The notes below the pieces were generated by a model. It ran no database searches. It saw nothing but the letters and a program-made list of their open reading frames with translations, and was not told the DNA's origin. The position numbers and the translations under genes are program-made. DNA of 21,867 nt from an uncultured Rikenella sp. (GTDB lineage: Bacteria > Bacteroidota > Bacteroidia > Bacteroidales > Rikenellaceae), in assembly GCF_910577125.1 (NCBI RefSeq), contig NZ_CAJTMN010000033.1, forward strand, positions 1 to 21,867, written 5' to 3'. Below are positions 14,799 through 21,773 of this stretch, in pieces; position 1 is the stretch's first letter; every line of letters begins with the position of its first letter.

Positions 14799-14857
14799 CA
14801 CTCTTTGACCGCGACGCCTCAGGCTCCGCAAGACGCAAACCGCGTCTACCCGAAAGC

Positions 14858-16267
14858 TCAATCCAACCGCCGCAGCGCCAGCCGATGCGTAATACACAAA
14901 GGCAAATCCCGTTCACAGTGCGAGACATAAATCAGCGACTTCCCGGACCGCCCGCAAAAAACATCGATAATCGTTTTGACCCGCTCCTTGCGCACGGCAT
15001 CCAGCCCGTTGAGCGGCTCGTCGAGAATCAGCAGATCCGGATCCTTGACGAACGCCCGCGCCAGCAACGCCAGCCTCTGCTCCCCGCTCGACAACTGCAG
15101 GAACGACCGTTCGGTCAGCTCCCCGATGCCGAACGTCCTCATCCACGCCTCCGCCGCCGCCAGCTGCTCGCCGGTCGGCGTCTCGTAAAGCCCCAGCGAA
15201 TCGAAATACCCCGACGCCACCAGTCTGACCGTCGGCATCTCCTTCCGGAACGACCGGTGCAACTCCGAACTGACATAACCGATCCGACGTTTGATCTCCC
15301 AGATGCTTTCGCCCGTTCCCCGCTGCCGGCCGAAAAGGACGATATCCTGCGCATAAGCCTGCGGATTATCCGCACTGATCAGACTCAGCAGCGTCGACTT
15401 TCCCGAACCGTTCGGCCCGCTCAGCGCCCACCGTTCTCCCGGACGTATCGTCCAGTCCAGCCCGTCGAGAATCGTCCGCCCGCCATAACGCACCGTCACC
15501 CCCCGCATCGCCACCGTTTCGGCACACGTCGGAGCCGGCCGCTCCGGCGCCGGACATACGATCGGCCCGTCCGGCGAGACCGGCGCCTCGTTCCGGAACT
15601 CCGCCGCCGGGATTTTCGGTCCGATCCGCCCCTCCTCCATCCGACAGACATGAGTAACGAACCCCGGGAGCTCCTCTCCGTCCGGCAAGAGGAGAATCAG
15701 CCGAATTCCGGTCGATTCGGCCAACCGCCCCAGCAGGTCGTCCATCACCCGCCGCGCCTCGACATCCAACCCGATGAACGGATTGTCGATCGCCAGCACC
15801 CGCGCACTCGTCAGCAGCATCCTGACGATCTGGAACTTCCTCAGCTCGCCGCTGGAGAGCAGAATCACCGGTTTCTCCAGCATCGGCCCGATCTCCAACC
15901 GTTCGTAAAGCCCCTCCCGCCAGCGGGAATCGCACTCCATCCGGCCAAGCAGCTCGCTCACACGCGGTGCGTTTTCGTTATCGCACGAATTCCATCGCTG
16001 CTGGTAATAATACTCCCCGTCCTCGGCCCGGTTATACGTCTCGTGGAAAGCGACATACCGGACACCCCCGCCCGGACAGTCGCTCTCCAGCCGTCCGGCA
16101 CGCAACGCATGCCGTCCGGTCAGCGTTTCGACCAGCCTCGTTTTCCCGCTTCCGTTCGGCCCGACGACCGCGACATGTTCGTCCGGAGCGAGCGAAAAAT
16201 TCAGCACCGCCCCTCCCCGTTCGGCCGCAAGCGAGGCATCATGTAATAAAATCAACGGTTTCGACAT
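14858..16267 (-). CDS. Tandem ABC ATPase, ModF/PhrA-like
   Basis: This 469-residue soluble protein has two ABC nucleotide-binding domains and no membrane part, like the ModF group, whose exact role is unclear. Domain 1 has Walker A GPNGSGKT at 36-43 and signature LSSGE at 137-141. Domain 2 has Walker A GPNGSGKS at 284-291, signature LSSGE at 392-396, Walker B ILDEP with D416-E417, and an H-loop His at about 450. In domain 1 the catalytic Glu after Walker B is Asn (D161-N162), and the switch His is not evident where LLLPDGEE replaces it, so that site may bind but hydrolyse ATP poorly. The ATG at 16267 was chosen; one at 16279 also fits. No molybdate genes lie next to it. Confidence 0.87.
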   Translation of the reverse strand: MSKPLILLHDASLAAERGGAVLNFSLAPDEHVAVVGPNGSGKTRLVETLTGRHALRAGRLESDCPGGGVRYVAFHETYNRAEDGEYYYQQRWNSCDNENAPRVSELLGRMECDSRWREGLYERLEIGPMLEKPVILLSSGELRKFQIVRMLLTSARVLAIDNPFIGLDVEARRVMDDLLGRLAESTGIRLILLLPDGEELPGFVTHVCRMEEGRIGPKIPAAEFRNEAPVSPDGPIVCPAPERPAPTCAETVAMRGVTVRYGGRTILDGLDWTIRPGERWALSGPNGSGKSTLLSLISADNPQAYAQDIVLFGRQRGTGESIWEIKRRIGYVSSELHRSFRKEMPTVRLVASGYFDSLGLYETPTGEQLAAAEAWMRTFGIGELTERSFLQLSSGEQRLALLARAFVKDPDLLILDEPLNGLDAVRKERVKTIIDVFCGRSGKSLIYVSHCERDLPLCITHRLALRRLD

Positions 16268-16301
16268 CGGTACGTCCATTGAGAATCTACAATAACGGAA
16301 T

Positions 16302-16309
16302 CAAAATTA
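16302..16309 (-). promoter_or_regulatory. -7 promoter box of the tandem ABC gene
   Basis: The minus strand reads TAATTTTG, 35 bases upstream of the ATG at 16267, in an AT-rich divergent region shared with the MscS gene. Confidence 0.6.
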
Positions 16310-16331
16310 GGAAAAACCGGAAAAGTATCCC

Positions 16332-16339
16332 TATCTTTA
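16332..16339 (+). promoter_or_regulatory. Candidate -7 box of the MscS gene
   Basis: TATCTTTA differs from TAnnTTTG at the last base; it lies 48 bases before the MscS ATG. Confidence 0.45.
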
Positions 16340-16386
16340 CGGAGAAACAGCACCGGCCGTCGGCCGACCCTTAAATCCATCCGAGT

Positions 16387-17310
16387 ATGATTCCGTTTTT
16401 TACCCAGCTGGTGACCGATCCCGTCGTGATCGAAAAAGCCGACAGCGTCAAATCCACCTTCTCCCAGCTGGTGGAGAACCTGTCGAGCATGTCGGCCCAG
16501 GATCTTCTCAAAACCGTCGCCAACGGAACCGTCTCGATCGCCCTGAAGATCGTCATCGCGCTGGTGATCTTCTGGATCGGCCGATGGCTGATCCGGCGCG
16601 TGCGGAAGATCATGGACCGGATCATGACCCGCCGGAACGTGGACGTCTCGCTGCGGGCCTTCCTGATCAGCCTCGTAACCATCACGATGATGCTCTTCCT
16701 GATCATCATCACGATCGGAATCCTCGGCATCGACACCACCTCGTTCATCGCCCTCTTCGCTTCGGCCGGTCTGGCGATCGGTATGGCCCTGAGCGGCACC
16801 TTGCAGAACTTCGCCGGCGGGGTGATAATCCTGCTTTTCCGTCCGTTCCGCGTGGGCGACTTCATCGAAGCCCAGGGACAGAGCGGGACGGTCAAAGAGA
16901 TCCAGCTGATCCACACGCTGCTCAATACGCCGGACAACAAGACGATCCTGCTGCCGAACGGCCCGGTGTCTACAGGCATCATCAACAACTACTCGCGCGA
17001 GCCCCGGCGACGAGTGGACTGGACATTCGGGATCGCCTACGGCGACGATTACGACGTGGCGCGGGCGACGATCGCCGAGCTCCTGGCGGCAGACGAACGG
17101 GTGGCGAAAGATCCGGCACCGTTCATCGCGCTGTCGACCCTGGCAGACAGTTCGGTGAACATCGTGGTACGCGCCTGGGTCGATTCGTCGGAATACTGGA
17201 ACGTCTATTTCGACATGAACGAACGGGTCTACAAAGTATTCGGCACCAAAGGACTGAACATTCCGTTCCCGCAGATGGACGTCCATCTCTATAAGGAAAA
17301 GGAAGCGTAG
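16387..17310 (+). CDS. MscS-family small-conductance mechanosensitive channel
   Basis: It opens under membrane tension to release solutes on hypo-osmotic shock. The 307-residue protein has an N-terminal periplasmic-side extension, then TM1 (about 48-70), TM2 (about 92-114) and the pore helix TM3 (about 119-151). TM3 shows the Gly/Ala-rich packing pattern SAGLAIGMALSGTLQNFAGG and ends in FRPFRVGDFI, the family hallmark. A beta domain and a cytoplasmic alpha/beta domain follow. Size is close to the E. coli MscS of 286 residues. It is divergent from the ABC gene and monocistronic: a strong hairpin terminator lies 34 bases after the stop. Confidence 0.95.
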   Translation: MIPFFTQLVTDPVVIEKADSVKSTFSQLVENLSSMSAQDLLKTVANGTVSIALKIVIALVIFWIGRWLIRRVRKIMDRIMTRRNVDVSLRAFLISLVTITMMLFLIIITIGILGIDTTSFIALFASAGLAIGMALSGTLQNFAGGVIILLFRPFRVGDFIEAQGQSGTVKEIQLIHTLLNTPDNKTILLPNGPVSTGIINNYSREPRRRVDWTFGIAYGDDYDVARATIAELLAADERVAKDPAPFIALSTLADSSVNIVVRAWVDSSEYWNVYFDMNERVYKVFGTKGLNIPFPQMDVHLYKEKEA

Positions 17311-17343
17311 TGGCGGGGGATTTTTACGAGGGTGATCACAATT

Positions 17344-17374
17344 TTGGGGTACGAAAATCGTACCCCAATTTTTT
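17344..17374 (+). terminator. Rho-independent terminator of the MscS gene
   Basis: TTGGGGTACGA pairs with TCGTACCCCAA around an AAA loop, followed by TTTTTT. Confidence 0.9.
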
Positions 17375-17400
17375 ATGTTCTTTTTGGGGAAGGAAACGAG

Positions 17401-17441
17401 AAAAAAGCCCCTATCGGAAAATTTGTTTTCCAATAGGGGCT
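17401..17441 (-). terminator. Rho-independent terminator of the small lipoprotein gene
   Basis: On the minus strand AGCCCCTAT..GGAAAA pairs with TTTTCC..ATAGGGGCT, followed by a T6 tract. It lies 25 bases after the stop codon. Confidence 0.9.
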
Positions 17442-17465
17442 GGCAGTTGCTCTATATGAGGGTGA

Positions 17466-17834
17466 TTATTCGGTAAATTCGATGATCTGACCGTGTGAAG
17501 TGATCACACGTTTCATATAGAACGGCAAGAGACCACGACGTTTTTCTTCAGTCGTGGTATTGATAATGGCCTGCGAACCGGAAAGGTTGGCATTCTTCAT
17601 CATTTGAGCCTGGGCATTTCCCTGAATGGCACGTCTCGACAAACCGCCGATGCCGAAAACATACGCTGCTTTGGCTTCGCCTGTAACGGTGCCGACTACG
17701 CGATAATTTTTTTGTGCCAGCTCCACGTTCGTTTGTGTTACATTTCGGTTGGACGTCAAGTGTGCTGAAATTCCACAACTCGTCATCATTAAGCCGCTGA
17801 CAAGCACAGCGGCTGTTAATAAACCTTTTTTCAT
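17466..17834 (-). CDS. Small DUF6567-like lipoprotein
   Basis: Function unknown. The 122-residue product starts with a lipoprotein signal (MKKGLLTAAVLVSGLMMTSC, lipidated Cys20), so it should sit on the periplasmic or outer membrane. The rest contains NYRVVGTVTGEAKAAYVFGIGGLSRRAIQGNA and a C-terminal AIINTTTEEKRRG pattern, a layout I recall from short Bacteroidota lipoproteins annotated DUF6567; the assignment is from memory. Codon use is clearly less GC-rich than the genes to the left. It has its own terminator and no partner gene. It may be the last host gene or the first gene of the accessory segment. Confidence 0.75.
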   Translation of the reverse strand: MKKGLLTAAVLVSGLMMTSCGISAHLTSNRNVTQTNVELAQKNYRVVGTVTGEAKAAYVFGIGGLSRRAIQGNAQAQMMKNANLSGSQAIINTTTEEKRRGLLPFYMKRVITSHGQIIEFTE

Positions 17835-18285
17835 GGTTTAAAAAGATTTTGCGTCCCTCCGGCTCCGCGAAAGACAGGATGTGTAGAAAAAGAAAGTGTG
17901 GAGTCGTTAGTTTATCTGATAAGAGGTTCTGGAATACCTTGAGCCAAATAAACAATACCCCACACCTGTACACGGTATACACTCAGAACGAGCGATACCC
18001 ATACAAGTGATGAGTGTTGCAATTTTCCTTGGCTCAATGAAATTTTCCAGATTTCTTTGATGGAAAAGTCGAGATAAGTCAAATGAGCTAATTATGCTTG
18101 TTATCAATGTAATAGCAATTATCCATATTGCGGTGATTTTCCTGCTTTTGACCCGATTTTCTCAAAAAGTACACCTTTTGTACCCTCGATAATGGACTGT
18201 GGTCAACGGGTAAATGTTAAGATCTGTAAACGGCGATTTTCAGATTATTATACCTCGGATTATCTTTGCGCAAAATTATAATTGT
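17835..18285. other. AT-rich spacer at the host/accessory junction
   Basis: No gene is supported in these 450 bases. The base composition drops sharply relative to the DNA left of 17300. The attachment site of the integrase-bearing element could lie here, but I cannot point to a core site without the other end of the element. The integrase promoter is at the right edge. Confidence 0.6.
18261..18268 (+). promoter_or_regulatory. -7 promoter box of the integrase gene
   Basis: TATCTTTG matches TAnnTTTG and lies 17 bases upstream of the ATG at 18286, implying a very short leader. It excludes the longer in-frame start at 18214. Confidence 0.75.
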
Positions 18286-19533
18286 ATGGCAAAAATAGAA
18301 AATCGCAAGAAGCAGAATCCCAAGCTCCGACAGTCAGAATTAAGCGACGGACGTGCCAGCCTCTACCTTGAATATTATCTCGGCAGAACTGAAACGCCTG
18401 TGCTTGACAAGGACAGCAATCAGGTGTTTTACACCGAGGGAGCGATGGCGGGTAAACCGAAATATCAAATCAAACACTCCCGCAAGAAAGAAAACCTCAA
18501 TCTGTATATCTGGCTTCATCCCCGCAACCAGCAGGAACGTATGCAGAACAAGAATACTCTTGCACTTGCAGAAAAGATACGTTTTGAACGTGAGCAATCT
18601 TTTTTGGAGGACAGGGAGGGCTATCGTCTCCGAAAAGACATGGACGAGGATTTCCTTGAGTTCTGCAACGAGTTCATCAAATCTCCGGCCCTTACTAAAT
18701 ATACTCGCATAACGCTCGGGCACGGACTACAAAAGTTCAAGAACTTTCTTACCGATACGCCGAGATATTCTCTCTACAGGAATAATCTTAAGATGACACA
18801 ACTGACGGTTGACATGGTGGCTGCCTATGTTGAGTATCTGAAAGAGAACGGAACAGGCGACGGTCCGAAAATCTATTTCCGAATGTTCAAGCGTATGGTT
18901 ACTGCGGCTGTTGACAAAGACCTCATCAAGAAAAATCCGTGCCGCGGATTCGTGTTGAAGAACGACAACATGACGCTGCAAAAGGAGATTCTTCTGCCGG
19001 AGGAAATACAGCAGCTTGTTGCGACACATTTTGAAGGCGAGAGGCCGGAAATTCACCGTGCGTTCATCTTCGGTTTATACACCGGGGTGCGTTGGTGCGA
19101 CACAAGCCAGCTGACCTACCGCAATGTGGATTACTCAACCCAGACATTGCGGTTCCAACAGCAAAAGACCAAAGACCACAGTAGCCGGAGCTGGGTAATC
19201 GTTCCGTTGAACGACACTCTTATCCGTCTGATTGGCGAGCCAGGAAACGACAACTTTGATGAATGGATATTCAAAGTTCCGCATTACAACATCTGCAATC
19301 TGTATCTTCGTAAATGGGTAAAGGCGGCAGGCATCAGGAAGAAAATCACATGGCATTGCGCCCGACACAGCTTTGCTGTGAACGTACTTACCAAAGGAGC
19401 GAATATAAAAACGGTGTCGAGCCTTCTCGGACACACCTCCATAAAGATGACAGAGCGATACCTCCATGTCGTAGACAGCCTGAAACAGGATGCAATCAAC
19501 TCCCTCGGTGAGATCAACTATACACCGATGTAA
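18286..19533 (+). CDS. Tyrosine recombinase (site-specific integrase)
   Basis: It would cut and rejoin DNA at attachment sites to integrate or excise the element. The 415-residue protein has an N-terminal arm-binding domain, a SAM-like core-binding domain (about 120-225) and a catalytic domain with R269 (in TGVRWCD), H357-x-x-R360 (in HCARHS), H383 (in LLGHTS) and the nucleophile Y392 (in TERYLHV), so all key residues are present. The architecture is that of Bacteroidota transposon and genomic-island integrases. MAKIENRKKQ is the chosen start, supported by the promoter box 17 bases upstream. Its last 11 codons, stop and terminator are repeated at 21244-21325 because of the IS insertion behind it; the reading frame itself is intact. 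Confidence 0.94.
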   Translation: MAKIENRKKQNPKLRQSELSDGRASLYLEYYLGRTETPVLDKDSNQVFYTEGAMAGKPKYQIKHSRKKENLNLYIWLHPRNQQERMQNKNTLALAEKIRFEREQSFLEDREGYRLRKDMDEDFLEFCNEFIKSPALTKYTRITLGHGLQKFKNFLTDTPRYSLYRNNLKMTQLTVDMVAAYVEYLKENGTGDGPKIYFRMFKRMVTAAVDKDLIKKNPCRGFVLKNDNMTLQKEILLPEEIQQLVATHFEGERPEIHRAFIFGLYTGVRWCDTSQLTYRNVDYSTQTLRFQQQKTKDHSSRSWVIVPLNDTLIRLIGEPGNDNFDEWIFKVPHYNICNLYLRKWVKAAGIRKKITWHCARHSFAVNVLTKGANIKTVSSLLGHTSIKMTERYLHVVDSLKQDAINSLGEINYTPM

Positions 19534-19579
19534 CCGTTATACCGAAGCCGATAAGTCCGATGTGATTTGTCGGCTTTTT
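19498..19579 (+). repeat. 82-bp direct repeat, left copy (IS target duplication)
   Basis: It begins AACTCCCTCGGTGAG and ends GTCGGCTTTTT, matching 21244-21325 throughout. It contains the integrase's last 11 codons, stop codon and terminator and abuts the left end of the IS. Confidence 0.9.
19543..19579 (+). terminator. Integrase gene terminator, left copy
   Basis: GAAGCCGATAA pairs imperfectly with TTTGTCGGCTT and is followed by T residues; the IS begins where the T-run would continue. Confidence 0.7.
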
Positions 19580-19592
19580 CCTGACTTCGTCA
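19580..19592 (+). repeat. IS left terminal inverted repeat
   Basis: CCTGACTTCGTCA, the exact reverse complement of the right end. The transposase TGA stop (19590-19592, minus strand) lies in it. Confidence 0.9.
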
Positions 19593-21146
19593 GCGTGTCA
19601 CCCAAAAATCATCTGAGAATAGCGGGGCGATGCGTTGATGTCGTTTCATGAGCATAGTTCGAGAGAGAGTCTGCTTGTTTTGTGGGAGAGATATCTGTAT
19701 AGTAACTATGGACTGTGCAAGGGCCAACACTTTGTCAACGCTCATGTTGATGTCTGCCAATTTCAACAGACGCTCCAACTCCTTATAGACTTTCAATGCG
19801 ACGAAACAGATACAGACGTGTGCTTCGATTCTCCGTCGTGTGAAGTGGAACATAGGTCGTATCTCGATTTTGGACTTTGATATACGGAATGCCTGCTCCA
19901 CATGCCATAAGTTATGATATGCGTCATATACCTGAGAGGCCGGTATGTCGGTATTTGTGAGATATCCTTTCAGTCCGTCCCATTTTGCATCTGTTTCGAG
20001 TCTGTCGTAATCAATCGATACCCTCACATCCCCCTCCATCGTAAGAAACTTGTTGTAACCACGCTTATTGATGTTTTCTTTGGTAAGTGTACCTCTACGG
20101 TATGCCTTTTCAAGTCTGCGCACTCCTTTTTCTCGGTTATAGGCATCCTTGCGGGCCCGATTGTCAGTATATCCCACCAACAGCCGTTTGCCGTTGCCCT
20201 TGTCGTATTCCACCATCTGACAGTCGTTCTTGGGCTGGCTCAGTATCCATTCCTTGATTTTCTTGCTTTCAGTCTTGATTTTGGCTCCAATTATATATTT
20301 ATAGCCGTTTTCCTCGAGGTCGGCGATATTGTCGCCATTCATCAGTCCGGAGTCAGCCACTACAATAAAATCCTCCAGATTGTATCTGTGGACAAATTCT
20401 GTCACAACAGGAAGCATCGTATGGCCTTCGTATTTGTTGCCCTCATGGATGCAGTAGGCAAGCGGATAGCCGCCGGTGCTTACCAAAAGGCCCAATATTA
20501 TCTGAGGATTCTTGTGACGTCCTTCCTTGGAAAACCCCGTCTTACGTAACTCGTCCTCATAATCCGCCTCAAAGTAAAGCGTGGTGACATCGTAGAACAG
20601 TACTCCGATATGATCGCCAAGTATCTTACGGGTATGCCCCACACTTATGTCCTGGACTATACGGTGCTGACTGTCGCTTAGTTTGTCGAGATAGCGGTAA
20701 ATCTTCGACAGGCTCACGTCATCGTCAAAATGATTCTTCAGATATTCCACCGTGGCCGACTTGCTCGCAGGATAGGACAGGCGAGCCTTTACCAGCTTCC
20801 GGAAAATATCATCCTCAATGCGGTTGAACCCGACATTGTCAAATACCCTGTCAAGAATCAGGTCGGCTCCGTTAATGGCAATGTTGGTTATGCAGTTCAG
20901 AAGACTTTCGGCGTTCATCCGCTCCTGCTCGCATCTTATCCTCTCTTCGCCGAACAGGTCAAGTCGCGGATGTCTGCGTTGTTGCTCTCTGTCCATCCAT
21001 TCCTGCCCTCGTTTGACCAGTGCGTCAACCTCTTTATCCGATCTGGCAATGCCGATTGTGATAAGTTCTTTCATTTTGCCGTTGATTTTTTCAACGACTA
21101 TGATTCCCACATTGCCTGATGGATATTTCTTCTTCCTGATATACAT
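19590..21146 (-). CDS. IS1634-family DDE transposase
   Basis: It catalyses IS excision and insertion. The 518-residue protein shows the DDE triad of the IS4-related IS1634 group: D186 in LFYDVTTLYFE, D265 in IVVADSGLMNGD, and E417 in the WHVEQAFRISKSK segment, which corresponds to the Y-R-E-K region. The start MYIRKKKYPSGNVGI is typical of the family. There is no frameshift or internal stop, so it should be functional. A TAATTTTG -7 box (21178-21185) lies upstream and abuts a perfect palindrome, suggesting self-regulation. The stop codon falls inside the terminal inverted repeat. Codon use is lower in GC than the host genes. Confidence 0.95.
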   Translation of the reverse strand: MYIRKKKYPSGNVGIIVVEKINGKMKELITIGIARSDKEVDALVKRGQEWMDREQQRRHPRLDLFGEERIRCEQERMNAESLLNCITNIAINGADLILDRVFDNVGFNRIEDDIFRKLVKARLSYPASKSATVEYLKNHFDDDVSLSKIYRYLDKLSDSQHRIVQDISVGHTRKILGDHIGVLFYDVTTLYFEADYEDELRKTGFSKEGRHKNPQIILGLLVSTGGYPLAYCIHEGNKYEGHTMLPVVTEFVHRYNLEDFIVVADSGLMNGDNIADLEENGYKYIIGAKIKTESKKIKEWILSQPKNDCQMVEYDKGNGKRLLVGYTDNRARKDAYNREKGVRRLEKAYRRGTLTKENINKRGYNKFLTMEGDVRVSIDYDRLETDAKWDGLKGYLTNTDIPASQVYDAYHNLWHVEQAFRISKSKIEIRPMFHFTRRRIEAHVCICFVALKVYKELERLLKLADINMSVDKVLALAQSIVTIQISLPQNKQTLSRTMLMKRHQRIAPLFSDDFWVTR

Positions 21147-21154
21147 TTTTCAGC

Positions 21155-21178
21155 GTGTCACCCATTTTAGGGTGACAC
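21155..21178. promoter_or_regulatory. Palindrome upstream of the transposase gene
   Basis: GTGTCACCC and GGGTGACAC flank six bases. The same 13 bp CAGCGTGTCACCC also occur at the other IS end (19591-19603), so this is a likely transposase-binding sequence, placed next to the transposase promoter. Confidence 0.65.
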
Positions 21179-21185
21179 AAAATTA
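21178..21185 (-). promoter_or_regulatory. -7 promoter box of the transposase gene
   Basis: The minus strand reads TAATTTTG (TAnnTTTG), 32 bases before the ATG. Confidence 0.6.
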
Positions 21186-21230
21186 CAATATTCTATCCAT
21201 TAGGCAATTATAAAATCGCGCCTTTTAGCG

Positions 21231-21243
21231 TGACGAAGTCAGG
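21231..21243 (-). repeat. IS right terminal inverted repeat
   Basis: TGACGAAGTCAGG, perfect inverted match to 19580-19592. Confidence 0.9.
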
Positions 21244-21325
21244 AACTCCCTCGGTGAGATCAACTATACACCGATGTAACCGTTATACCGAAGCCGATAA
21301 GTCCGATGTGATTTGTCGGCTTTTT
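21244..21325 (+). repeat. 82-bp direct repeat, right copy (IS target duplication)
   Basis: Identical to 19498-19579. Here the T-run continues into TCTTTTCGCCG, the original sequence behind the integrase gene. Confidence 0.9.
21289..21325 (+). terminator. Integrase gene terminator, right (duplicated) copy
   Basis: The same imperfect hairpin and T-run as at 19543-19579. It is separated from the integrase by the IS and now lies upstream of whatever follows. Confidence 0.6.
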
Positions 21326-21345
21326 TCTTTTCGCCGCCAATCATA

Positions 21346-21438
21346 ATGAAAACAAAAAAAGGAAAATCGGAGTGTGAAATCAGCAACGGGGATTACGACT
21401 TTGGAGTAAGACCAATCAACATACTGCAAGGGTTTTGA
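21346..21438 (+). CDS. Possible 30-residue peptide or broken gene start
   Basis: An ATG opens a 30-codon frame (MKTKKGKSECEISNGDYDFG, then seven more residues to GF) with a TGA that falls within the long inverted repeat at 21424-21480. Lys-rich start and normal codon use are the only support. I do not recognise it. It may be the start of a gene cut short, or chance. Confidence 0.25.
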   Translation: MKTKKGKSECEISNGDYDFGVRPINILQGF

Positions 21439-21480
21439 GCTGCAAAATCAATTTCATGCAGCTCAAAACATACCTTGCAG
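21424..21480. repeat. Long inverted repeat with 21-bp stem
   Basis: CTGCAAGG and GTTTTGAGCTGCA pair with TGCAGCTCAAAAC and CCTTGCAG; the only interruption is an ATA bulge, and the loop is 12 bases. No T-tract follows. In a mobile element this may be a protein-binding site such as an origin of transfer, replication or recombination site, but it is not assignable from sequence. Confidence 0.85.
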
Positions 21481-21773
21481 AATCCCGACGGATTCCGTTG
21501 CGACCTACAGAATCAGAAGGCTTGATAGCACCAAATTACAATAGGCTCCATACAGAAAAGACAGCTGTAATCGGGTTAGCCAACTGCTTCAATTACTTGG
21601 AACATCAATATTGACAAAATCAGACTTCTTGCAATGAGGACGAATAAGATTTGGCTTAAGATAGTTGATATATCAATACGCGATACATAATGCTTTCGAG
21701 ATTGCGATTCGATTAATATACATTGTTACAAGTAGTTACTTGTCGAGGTCTTGATTGCAAAGATGCTGTTAGT
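21481..21773. other. AT-rich DNA without a recognisable gene
   Basis: No open frame of useful length and no recognised RNA gene occurs here. It connects the inverted repeat to the tandem array. Confidence 0.6.

Larger units (their letters stand above)
13426..14857. repeat. Intergenic hairpin mosaic 5, between convergent channel and ABC genes
   Basis: The span contains a T 3' remnant, P4, R4, half of an H hairpin, T3, E4, D4, H3, R2, P5, S2, R3 and P6. The first part (P4, R4, H6) is inverted, the rest is direct. R2+P5 and R3+P6 form a near-identical pair 277 bases apart. Frames such as 13783-14808 and 14540-16246 translate modules or gene antisense and are not supported. Confidence 0.85.
19580..21243 (-). 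mobile_element. Complete IS1634-like insertion sequence (1664 bp)
   Basis: Terminal inverted repeats CCTGACTTCGTCA (19580-19592) and TGACGAAGTCAGG (21231-21243) are perfect over 13 bp. One transposase gene fills the element, and its stop codon lies inside the left repeat. The IS is bounded by identical 82-bp direct repeats. Long, variable target duplications are reported for IS1634 and IS1549, which supports this family. The element looks intact and recent, since both 82-bp copies are unchanged. Confidence 0.9.

Noticed and set aside
1..14857. Complete diversity-generating retroelement in the window
   Set aside because: No reverse transcriptase, accessory gene or template repeat is found; only target-like cassette ends are present.
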